18,712 bases of DNA, taken from assembly GCA_964403015.1 (NCBI GenBank), contig CAYOEJ010000030.1, positions 1-18,712 on the forward strand, read 5' to 3'. Positions within the stretch are counted from its first letter, which is position 1; every line of letters begins with the position of its first letter. The notes beneath the pieces are model-generated. The model saw nothing but the letters and a program-made list of their open reading frames with translations, was not told the origin of the DNA and made no database searches. Shown here one piece after another: positions 1 to 6,464 of this stretch. The position numbers and the translations under genes were made by a program. The DNA comes from CAYOEJ01 sp964403015. GTDB taxonomy: Bacteria > Actinomycetota > Actinomycetes > Actinomycetales > Actinomycetaceae.

Positions 1-448
1 CGATCAGCTGGGCAGCTTCATCCCAAGAGATTTCTTCCCACTCGCCATCTCCACGTCGCGTTCCAGCTTTACGTCTAAGTGGCTTCTTCAGACGATCAGG
101 ATTATAGACACGCCTGCGGAGCGATCGCCCTCGAACGCATGGGCGAAGTTGGGGCTCAACTAGTTCGTTTGTGCCCGTGCTGTCCGGGAGCTCTCGAACG
201 ATTGCTCCATCCTTCACTTGGAACTTCAGGGCGCAGCGAGAGCCACAATTCACGAGACATGAGTTCCAGACTGTGAAATCAACGTCGGACATGCCATCTG
301 CTATCTGTGCGACGGCTGCGCTTGGCATGCCAAGGTTCTGGGTTGTGGCAACAAGCCCCGCCGCACCTGCTGCGACGCCCGACCATTTCAGGAAGGTTCT
401 ACGTGAAGGGCCCGTAGTCCCTTCCGTTTTCGTCATCATTTGTGTCAT
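1..448 (-). CDS. dmsA: DMSO reductase catalytic subunit A, N-terminal part (runs off left edge)
   Basis: The minus strand is open from an ATG at 448 to the window edge (149 codons). It encodes the start of a DmsA/YnfE-type molybdopterin oxidoreductase, which reduces DMSO or related S-/N-oxides as a terminal electron acceptor in anaerobic respiration. Residues 15-24 read SRRTFLKWSG, a textbook twin-arginine signal followed by an Ala-rich hydrophobic stretch, so the protein should be exported folded. After it come the [4Fe-4S] cysteines in WNSCLVNCGSRC (CX3CX3C) and, further on, RPCVRGRSLRRRVYNPDRLK, which closely resembles E. coli DmsA from memory. The segment ends with EWEEISWDEAAQLI, also typical of the family. 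The start is supported by GGAA six bases upstream of the ATG. DmsB (Fe-S) and DmsC (anchor) would be expected to the left, outside the window. The exact substrate cannot be told from this fragment. Confidence 0.93.
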   Translation of the reverse strand, partial: MTQMMTKTEGTTGPSRRTFLKWSGVAAGAAGLVATTQNLGMPSAAVAQIADGMSDVDFTVWNSCLVNCGSRCALKFQVKDGAIVRELPDSTGTNELVEPQLRPCVRGRSLRRRVYNPDRLKKPLRRKAGTRRGDGEWEEISWDEAAQLI

Positions 449-499
449 AGGGGATTCCTAAGGGTGAGAGTTTTGGAAACTTAGGATCACCATAAGTTC

Positions 500-515
500 A
501 ACGACACGTGTCGTT
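500..515. promoter_or_regulatory. 16-bp perfect palindrome upstream of dmsA (candidate operator)
   Basis: AACGACACGTGTCGTT is perfectly self-complementary and centred about 60 bp upstream of the dmsA start. Its position in an otherwise featureless 238-bp intergenic stretch suggests a dimeric regulator site controlling dmsA. The regulator is unknown. The site does not match the FNR consensus (TTGAT-N4-ATCAA) or the LacI-type sites at 1785 and 1864. Confidence 0.5.
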
Positions 516-578
516 TTGCCAGAAAGTCCTACTCTGACAATCTAGCTCGCAAAATGCGGTATTTGTGCAGGTCAGAAT

Positions 579-595
579 AACGAACGGGCTTCGTT
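579..595. repeat. Inverted repeat AACGAA-N5-TTCGTT between lacI-family gene and dmsA
   Basis: Six-base perfect arms flank CGGGC. The arms share AACGA with the half-sites of the palindrome at 500-515, and the two centres are about 80 bp apart, so this could be a second binding site. It could also be a weak terminator hairpin for the regulator gene, but no T-run follows on the minus strand. I see nothing else in 449-686. Confidence 0.3.
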
Positions 596-686
596 GTCTT
601 ATGAAATTAGGCTTGACTAACCGAAACGACGGGGCCGGGATTTCTCGCTTTTTGGCTTGCTTGGAACGTAGGAAACGGAAAAGTAC

Positions 687-1715
687 TTAGATCTCCCGCA
701 GCTGCGTCCGCATCACTACCGACGACGGCCGGCGCCCGTCGTCGTCAAGTGCTCCGAGGATCGCTCCAGCATAATCATCGTAATCAACCCCGAAAGTGGC
801 GACCTTCGGGCGGACGTGGTCGAGCACGTCGGTGCGCTCGAGGCACACGACGTCGACGTCGTCGATCATTCCGGCATCCTCGAGAGCGCTCATGATCCCC
901 ATGGTGTCGAACGTTGTGGTGGTGATGAATGCGTCTGGTGGGCGACTCTTGGCAAGAAGTGGCTTAACTTCTGCTCTAACAGCGTCGGATCGGAAGGAGC
1001 CGTTGATGATGAGGTCATCTGACACGGTCAATGCTGGGGAGCTGGGATCTTCGGTCGCATCCTTGTCCTCGGCAAGGGCTGCCCGGTATCCACGAACGAT
1101 CTTGGTGATATGCGGGGCATCCGAGGGTCCTGACACCAAAGCAATCCGTTCGCGCCCACGGCTGCGCAGATGGCGGACGGCGCGGTAGGCGGACTCTGCG
1201 TGGTCGACCGTCACCGATGGGATCGACGTGTATTCAAGATGCTGGGTGGCGGTAACTACGTGGACGCCATCCTTGGTGAACTGTTCGAGCTCCTTGCGTA
1301 TCCGCGCCGTGTCAATGTCGCGGCCTATAGCGATGATGATTCCGCTTAGTGGAAGGGAGCGTAGGTCGTCGAGAACGCTCGTGAGGATTTCTAGATCTCG
1401 CTCTACATCAAACAGGATGAGGCCCCGGCCAGAATCGCGGGCCGCGTGCGATAGTGCACGAGCCATGGAGGCAAAATAGGGCTGACGAATGTCGCCAACG
1501 ATCAGGGCCACGGTGTTCGACCTGCCTGAGCGCAAACTGCGTGCCGCCTGGGAGGGCTGGTAGCGCAATTCGCGCACAGCTCGCTCCACGGCAGATCTCG
1601 TGGCGCTGGGAGCTCCGTGAGGGTCGTTCAGAACGCGGGACACAGTTGATCGCGAGACGCCGGCATGTGCCGCGACATCGTGGATTGTTGGAGCTTTAGG
1701 TCTCTGCTTCTTCAC
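687..1715 (-). CDS. LacI-family transcriptional regulator (local repressor of the sulfatase operon)
   Basis: A 342-residue LacI/GalR-type regulator. The N-terminal helix-turn-helix reads PTIHDVAAHAGVSRSTVSRV, followed by VLNDPHG and the hinge-helix segment QAARSLRSGRS. The rest is a periplasmic-binding-protein-like ligand domain starting at NTVALIVGDIRQPYFASM. The start is set at GTG 1715 because AAGGA lies seven bases upstream and the helix-turn-helix then begins near residue 7, giving the usual family length of about 340. The ORF extends to an ATG at 1928, but that start would add 71 unconserved residues, run through both operators and overlap the divergent transporter gene. An ATG at 1754 has no ribosome site. 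The gene is divergent from the operon at 1920, and two LacI-type palindromes lie between them, so it most likely represses that operon and possibly itself. The inducer is unknown, presumably the imported substrate or a product. Confidence 0.9.
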   Translation of the reverse strand: MKKQRPKAPTIHDVAAHAGVSRSTVSRVLNDPHGAPSATRSAVERAVRELRYQPSQAARSLRSGRSNTVALIVGDIRQPYFASMARALSHAARDSGRGLILFDVERDLEILTSVLDDLRSLPLSGIIIAIGRDIDTARIRKELEQFTKDGVHVVTATQHLEYTSIPSVTVDHAESAYRAVRHLRSRGRERIALVSGPSDAPHITKIVRGYRAALAEDKDATEDPSSPALTVSDDLIINGSFRSDAVRAEVKPLLAKSRPPDAFITTTTFDTMGIMSALEDAGMIDDVDVVCLERTDVLDHVRPKVATFGVDYDDYAGAILGALDDDGRRPSSVVMRTQLREI

Positions 1716-1722
1716 CGCTGTG

Positions 1723-1727
1723 TCCTT
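1723..1727 (-). promoter_or_regulatory. Ribosome binding site deciding the GTG start of the LacI-type regulator
   Basis: AAGGA on the minus strand, seven bases before GTG 1715. The upstream in-frame ATGs at 1754 and 1928 lack a comparable site at proper spacing, which favours the shorter protein. Confidence 0.65.
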
Positions 1728-1784
1728 GGGTTGGTGTAGGAGTATTTCTATCATGTCAGCCGATCTAGGGTGTGCTTTAGGTGG

Positions 1785-1800
1785 GCGGGAACGTTCCCGC
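1785..1800. promoter_or_regulatory. LacI-type operator O1
   Basis: GCGGGAACGTTCCCGC is a perfect 16-bp palindrome with the CG centre typical of LacI/GalR operators. It shares the core GGGAACGTTCCC with O2, and the centres are 79 bp apart. It lies 70 bp upstream of the regulator's GTG start, so it could mediate autoregulation or cooperate with O2. Confidence 0.85.
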
Positions 1801-1854
1801 TCCAGCGTCGAAGCCTTGCCAGAAGAGTCTCCTGAATATCCCCGCGAGATAGGG

Positions 1855-1884
1855 TTTACAAACATGGGAACGTTCCCATAAGAT
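1855..1884 (+). promoter_or_regulatory. Promoter of the transporter-sulfatase operon
   Basis: A -35 box TTTACA (1855-1860) and a -10 box TAAGAT (1879-1884) are separated by 18 bp. The spacer is almost entirely occupied by operator O2, so a bound repressor would directly block RNA polymerase. Transcription would start near 1891, leaving a leader of about 29 nt before the ATG at 1920. The hexamers match consensus at 5/6 and 4/6, so the assignment rests mainly on position. Confidence 0.6.
1864..1879. promoter_or_regulatory. LacI-type operator O2, inside the promoter spacer
   Basis: ATGGGAACGTTCCCAT is a perfect 16-bp palindrome with the same 12-bp core as O1. The inner TGGGAACGTTCCCA resembles the TGGGAGCGCTCCCA operators known for actinobacterial LacI-family regulators such as CebR. 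It lies between the -35 and -10 boxes of the operon promoter. Confidence 0.88.
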
Positions 1885-1919
1885 TCTCGCATTGGCAATG
1901 GAGCCTCGAAAGGATTGCT

Positions 1920-3275
1920 ATGTCTCACCCCAATGGATCTTCAGCAGGATCAGGAACTTCCCAGATGTCGCCGTGGAAAGCCGCCGGCGCGGCCATGATC
2001 GGTTCGGTCATGGAGTACTACGACTTCTTCATTTACGGCCCCCTCGCTGCTCTCGTGTTTGGCGAGATCTTCTTCTCTGAAGACCTCTCCTCGAGTGCTG
2101 CCACTCTTCTCGCGCTTCTCACCTTCGCGGTTGGCTTCCTCTCGCGGCCTTTCGGTGGCGTGGTGATTGGCCACTTCGGCGACAAGGTTGGCAGGAAGTC
2201 GATGCTTCTCCTGTCCTTCATGCTCATGGGCTTCATTACCGTTGCCATGGGCCTTCTGCCGACGTATGCACAAATCGGCGTCGCAGCGCCGATCCTCCTT
2301 GCTATCATGCGCTTCATCCAAGGTTTTGGCATTGGCGGCGAATGGGGTGGCGCGGCACTGCTCGCAGTCGAATCGGCCCCAGAAGGCAAGAAACACTTCT
2401 TCGGTTCGCTAGTTCAGGCAGCAGCCCCTATCGGCGTTGCACTCTCGTCCGGCACCATCGCCATCATCACAGCGGTGCTTGATCGTGAGCAGCTCATCGC
2501 TTACGGCTGGAGAATCCCATTCCTCCTTTCCGCAGTTCTCGTCATCTTTGGCCTCTGGCTTCGCGTGTCGATCACCGAAACTCCAGAGTTCGCCGACGCG
2601 CAGGCACGGGTCGAGGAAGAGGAAAAGAAGGCCGAGAAGGAACGCCTCCCCGTCATCGAAGCGATCACTCGCTTCCCGAAGCAGATTCTCGCCATGATCG
2701 GCACCCACGTTTCCGATACCACCCTCGGCTTCATCAACGGCGTCTTCGTGATTGGCTTTGCAACCAGCGTGCTTGGCTTCGAGCCGAGCTACGTGCTCGC
2801 AGCCAACCTTGCTAGCGCGGTCACAAACTTTACGTTCGCACTGCTTGCGGGTCGCATTTCGGATAAATACGGGCCGCAAGCGGTACTCATCCCGGCCACC
2901 ATTGGCCTAGCGCTATGGGCATTCCCTGCATTCTGGCTGCTCGATCAGAGATCGGTTGGACTGCTGTTCCTCGTCATGATCGTGGGCGGCGCACTCGTCG
3001 GCTCGCTCTTCTCCCCGCAGGCATCGCTCTTTAGCCAGGTTCTGCCCACCAAGGTCCGCTACTCGGGCATGTCCGTTGGCTTCCAGGTGGCAACCGTGAT
3101 CGGCGGCGGTCTTGGTCCGATCATCGCGCAGTGGCTCGAGGGAGAGACCGGTGGAACCACCGCAGTCTCCGCCTATGTGCTCGTGATTGCCCTGATCGCA
3201 CTTGTTTCCGTGATCTACTTGACCCGTGCAGAGCACAAGATCGAAGAAGGAGTCCACGATGTCGACGACCTCTGA
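1920..3275 (+). CDS. MHS-family (MFS) proton-coupled metabolite symporter
   Basis: A 451-residue polytopic membrane protein of the metabolite:H+ symporter branch of the major facilitator superfamily, the group containing ProP, ShiA, KgtP and citrate carriers. The first helix carries VMEYYDFFIYG (residues 30-40), the loop 2-3 signature is GHFGDKVGRKSML (84-96), and GIGGEWGGAALLAVE follows helix 4. All are MHS hallmarks. A charged, Glu/Lys-rich cytoplasmic loop (ARVEEEEKKAEKERLP) separates the two six-helix halves. AAGGA five bases upstream supports the ATG at 1920. It is the first gene of a LacI-controlled operon, and its end overlaps the sulfatase gene by 17 bp. Context suggests import of the sulfatase substrate, probably an organic anion such as a sulfate ester. 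The substrate cannot be read from the sequence. Confidence 0.92.
   Translation: MSHPNGSSAGSGTSQMSPWKAAGAAMIGSVMEYYDFFIYGPLAALVFGEIFFSEDLSSSAATLLALLTFAVGFLSRPFGGVVIGHFGDKVGRKSMLLLSFMLMGFITVAMGLLPTYAQIGVAAPILLAIMRFIQGFGIGGEWGGAALLAVESAPEGKKHFFGSLVQAAAPIGVALSSGTIAIITAVLDREQLIAYGWRIPFLLSAVLVIFGLWLRVSITETPEFADAQARVEEEEKKAEKERLPVIEAITRFPKQILAMIGTHVSDTTLGFINGVFVIGFATSVLGFEPSYVLAANLASAVTNFTFALLAGRISDKYGPQAVLIPATIGLALWAFPAFWLLDQRSVGLLFLVMIVGGALVGSLFSPQASLFSQVLPTKVRYSGMSVGFQVATVIGGGLGPIIAQWLEGETGGTTAVSAYVLVIALIALVSVIYLTRAEHKIEEGVHDVDDL
3247..3252 (+). promoter_or_regulatory. Ribosome binding site deciding the sulfatase start
   Basis: AAGGAG lies six bases before ATG 3259, inside the end of the transporter gene. 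The in-frame ATG at 3226 has no such site, so the protein should begin MSTTSEF. Confidence 0.75.
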
Positions 3276-5478
3276 GTTCGGCGGCAAGATCGGCCGTACC
3301 TTCGAAGAGTCGACTCCATGGTGGCCGGAAACCCCGCAGTACCAACAGGATGCGCCGAACATCGTCGTCGTCATTTACGATGACACGGGCTGGTCTGACT
3401 TCGGGTGTTTCGGCTCCGAAATTGCCACACCGACGTTCGACAAGATCGCCCGCGGCGGCGTGCGGTACACCAATTTCCACGTCACCCCGCTGTGTTCACC
3501 GACGCGAGCGTCCCTGCTGACGGGACGCGATCCGCACCGCGTGGGCATGCGCTTTCTCGCCGACGCCGATACCGGATTTCCGAACACACGCGGCTACATT
3601 CGGCACGACATTCCTACGCTTCCGCAGGTGCTGCGCCAACATGGTTACGGCACGTATCTCGTGGGCAAGTGGCATCTTGCGCCACTGCACGAGATCACGC
3701 CGGTCGGGCCAACGGAGAACTGGCCGCTCGCCCGTGGCTTCGAGAAGTACTACGGCTTCCTTGACGGTTGCACGGACCAGTATTCGCCGGAGTTATACCA
3801 AGACAATCACCAGATCGATCCCCCAGACACCGAGGGTTACATTCTGAGTGAGGACTTGGCGGACAGGTCGATCTCCTACATTCGTGACCACGTCACGTAC
3901 CGTAAGGGCTCACCGTTCTTCTTGCAGTTCGCGCCCGGAGCCACGCACGCCCCGTTCCAAGCGCCCAAGGAATACATCGAGAAGTACGTCGAAGTTTTCC
4001 GCAAAGGCTGGGACCAGACGCGCATCGATAGGCTCGCCCGCCAGATCGAGTACGGACTCGTTCCGGAGGGTACCGAGCTGACGGAACGTAATCCTGACGT
4101 GGTTCCGTGGGATTCGCTCGACGACGACGAAAAGGAAGTTTTCGCGCACCTTCAGGCCGCATTTGCGGGCTTCCTCGAGCACACGGACGCTCAGCTAGGC
4201 CGCATCGTCGATGAGATCGAGCGTTTAGGTATAGCGGAAAACACGATTATCCTGGCGTTCTCCGACAACGGCGCCAGCCGCGAGGGGTATGGCGGTGATA
4301 TCGATACAAACGTGGCCTACACGTGGATGTCGCGTCCCGCCTCCGAGCAGCTGCCGCTCCTTGACAGGATCGGCACCATCAAGGGTGGTGCACACTATCC
4401 GGCTGGTTGGGCGATGGCAGGCAATACTCCATTCCGGCTCTACAAGCAGTTCGTCGATCTTGGCGGAATCCGGTCGCCGCTGGTGATGAGCTGGCCGGGT
4501 CACGTTGATGAGGTCAATCGCGTTTCACAGACGTTTGCCCACGCCATGGATCTCGCTCCCACGCTGCTCGACCTTGCGGGACTACCGCCGCTCGAGGACG
4601 TGGACGGCGAGTCGATGGGCGAGACATTGACGACGACGAAGGAAGTTCCCGGTCGTCATCGCCAAGGTTTTGAAATGCTCGGTCATCGCGCCATCAAGGT
4701 GGACAAGTGGATGGCCGTCACCGAGCACACCAAGGGTGTTCCCTACGACGAGGACACGTGGCGCCTTTACAACCTTGACGACGACTTCGCCCAAGTCAAC
4801 GACCTTTCAGAGCAGTTCCCCGACAAGCTTGCCGAACTTCAAGAAGCGTGGTGGGCAGGTGCGGAGAAGAACGAGGTTCTGCCGCTCGATGATCGCACAC
4901 TCACCGACCTCCTCTACCACCGAAACCCGAAGGGGCTCGTGGCAAGGGACAAGGTGACCTTCTTGCGCGGTCAGGGGCACGTGCCCTTCTCGAGTGCCAT
5001 CTGCGGTTCTAACCGCTCGATGATTGTGCGAGCACGGCTCGAGGACTACGTTCCCGGAACCGATGGCGCTCTCATCGCGAGCGGAAACGAGAACTCGGGA
5101 TACACGCTCTATATCCTTGATGGCTATGTGAACTTCGAGCATCACTTCATGGATCATCGCGTTCACCTGCGTTCGCCGCATCCTCTGGCTGCCGGCGATC
5201 AGAATGCGGGGTTCAGTCTCAAGGTGCACGAAGACAACACGGCCACGGTCATCCTTGCCGCCGCCGGGCACGCACTGGGAACGGATACGATCCCGCGCGT
5301 TTCCGGTCACCTGTCCTTCTTCGGGCTCGATATTGGCAAGGACCCGGTAAGTACCGTATCCCCCTCCTACGAGGCTCCATTCGCTTTCCCCGAGAACCAG
5401 CTCACCCACGTCGAGATCGAATTCACCGAGGACGTGGACAAGGTTGAGTTGGCACGAACAATGGAGGCAACAGAGTAG
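3259..5478 (+). CDS. Cys-type arylsulfatase (S1 family), cytoplasmic
   Basis: A 739-residue type I sulfatase that hydrolyses sulfate esters using a formylglycine made from Cys79 in CSPTRASLLTGR (residues 79-90). Other active-site elements are visible: the metal-binding DD pair in VVVIYDDTGWSD (Asp41/42), GKWHL (Lys137, His139), THAPF (His230) and SDNGAS (Asp336/Asn337). HYPAGWAMAGNTPFRLYKQ holds the second conserved lysine. The length, the SDNGAS block and AGNTPFR resemble the long arylsulfatases like mycobacterial AtsA (SulfAtlas S1_4 by recollection). The C-terminal part from about residue 560 looks like the usual beta-rich accessory domain. There is no signal peptide, so it should act in the cytosol on an imported substrate. 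The Cys-type motif requires a maturase, and a gene for the anaerobic one lies at 7765-8997. The start overlaps the transporter gene by 17 bp. Confidence 0.95.
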   Translation: MSTTSEFGGKIGRTFEESTPWWPETPQYQQDAPNIVVVIYDDTGWSDFGCFGSEIATPTFDKIARGGVRYTNFHVTPLCSPTRASLLTGRDPHRVGMRFLADADTGFPNTRGYIRHDIPTLPQVLRQHGYGTYLVGKWHLAPLHEITPVGPTENWPLARGFEKYYGFLDGCTDQYSPELYQDNHQIDPPDTEGYILSEDLADRSISYIRDHVTYRKGSPFFLQFAPGATHAPFQAPKEYIEKYVEVFRKGWDQTRIDRLARQIEYGLVPEGTELTERNPDVVPWDSLDDDEKEVFAHLQAAFAGFLEHTDAQLGRIVDEIERLGIAENTIILAFSDNGASREGYGGDIDTNVAYTWMSRPASEQLPLLDRIGTIKGGAHYPAGWAMAGNTPFRLYKQFVDLGGIRSPLVMSWPGHVDEVNRVSQTFAHAMDLAPTLLDLAGLPPLEDVDGESMGETLTTTKEVPGRHRQGFEMLGHRAIKVDKWMAVTEHTKGVPYDEDTWRLYNLDDDFAQVNDLSEQFPDKLAELQEAWWAGAEKNEVLPLDDRTLTDLLYHRNPKGLVARDKVTFLRGQGHVPFSSAICGSNRSMIVRARLEDYVPGTDGALIASGNENSGYTLYILDGYVNFEHHFMDHRVHLRSPHPLAAGDQNAGFSLKVHEDNTATVILAAAGHALGTDTIPRVSGHLSFFGLDIGKDPVSTVSPSYEAPFAFPENQLTHVEIEFTEDVDKVELARTMEATE

Positions 5479-5480
5479 CG

Positions 5481-6464
5481 ATGGATCTAATCTTTGACGT
5501 CGACACCGGAATCGATGACGCACTGGCACTCATCTACGCCGCCTTGCACCCTGACCTGCGCATTCTTGCAGTGACGTGCGTGGCGGGCAATGCTGGTCTT
5601 GATTCGGTTGTGGACAACACTCGCGGGGTCCTTGACCTCATGGGACTCGACGAGGTTCCGCTGGCTGCAGGTGCCCGCGGGCCGCTGTTGGGACAGCCCC
5701 ATGCTGCCACCTGGGTACATGGCAAGAACGGTATCGGTGATATCGACCTAGCCGAGTACGGGGTTGCGCCGCGACCGGCGTCGTCGTCAAAAACTTCTCT
5801 TCACGCGGTTGAACTCATCCGAAAAACGGTGGCGGAAGCGGAGAACCCGGTGACCGTCGTCGTCCTTGGACCCATGACGAATCTCGCGCTCGCGCTGCGG
5901 ATGTACCCCGAAATATCGGAAGGAATCGAACGCGTGGCAGTGATGGGAGGGGCGTACGAGGTCGGTAACGCCACCCCCATGGCGGAATTCAATACGTGGC
6001 ACGATCCGGAAGCGGCGCAGATCTGTTTCGAATCTGGAATTCCCACTGTGCTATACGGGCTCGAGGTGTTCTATTCTGCACGTATGACCGCTTCGGATCT
6101 TCATGCGCTTCGCCGCCACGGCTCCGCACCTGCACGCCTTGCTGCCGAGCTTGGCGATGCACTCGCGAAGCCATACAAGGACGAACCGCGCGTCAATACC
6201 GGCGATTACGTCAGTTGTCTCGGCGACGCCGGGCTCGTGGTTGCGCTCGCGGAACCAGATGTATTGACGACGACGGTCTACCCGGTCAGCGTCTCGCTTC
6301 ACGATCCGCTCACGCGCGGTCAAACCGTTGTTGATCGCCGTTACCGAGAAGAAGAGCCGATGTTCCTGCCGAAGGGAATCGATGCTCCGCTGCTAAATGT
6401 TGGCACCAAGCTCGATGGCGATCGTTGCGTGCGCGCATTTGTGGATGTGGTGACAGCTAAGTGA
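5481..6464 (+). CDS. Inosine-uridine-type nucleoside hydrolase
   Basis: A 327-residue protein of the IU-nucleoside hydrolase fold, which cleaves N-glycosidic bonds of ribonucleosides to base and ribose with a bound calcium ion. The N-terminal signature DVDTGIDDALAL (residues 6-17) supplies the calcium-binding aspartates. VVVLGPMTNLALAL, AVMGGAYEVGNATPMAEFNTWHDPEAA and the late SLHDPLT, with the catalytic-site His-Asp, match the family in order and spacing. Length is normal. The gene starts two bases after the sulfatase stop, with GGAGG in the end of that gene, and its own stop overlaps the next start (GTGA), so it is translated as part of the operon. A nucleoside hydrolase between a sulfatase and a sulfate-like transporter is unusual and hints at a sulfated nucleoside or related N-glycoside substrate. 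The specificity itself is not visible. Confidence 0.93.
   Translation: MDLIFDVDTGIDDALALIYAALHPDLRILAVTCVAGNAGLDSVVDNTRGVLDLMGLDEVPLAAGARGPLLGQPHAATWVHGKNGIGDIDLAEYGVAPRPASSSKTSLHAVELIRKTVAEAENPVTVVVLGPMTNLALALRMYPEISEGIERVAVMGGAYEVGNATPMAEFNTWHDPEAAQICFESGIPTVLYGLEVFYSARMTASDLHALRRHGSAPARLAAELGDALAKPYKDEPRVNTGDYVSCLGDAGLVVALAEPDVLTTTVYPVSVSLHDPLTRGQTVVDRRYREEEPMFLPKGIDAPLLNVGTKLDGDRCVRAFVDVVTAK

Noticed and set aside
79..461. Plus-strand ORFs of 65 and 96 codons at the left edge
   Set aside because: They lie opposite the dmsA start, whose translation shows a Tat signal and Fe-S motif; the plus-strand products have no recognisable features.
4807..5529. 240-codon minus-strand ORF opposite the sulfatase end
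   Set aside because: It is antisense to a conserved sulfatase C-terminus and the nucleoside hydrolase start, and its product has no recognisable motifs.
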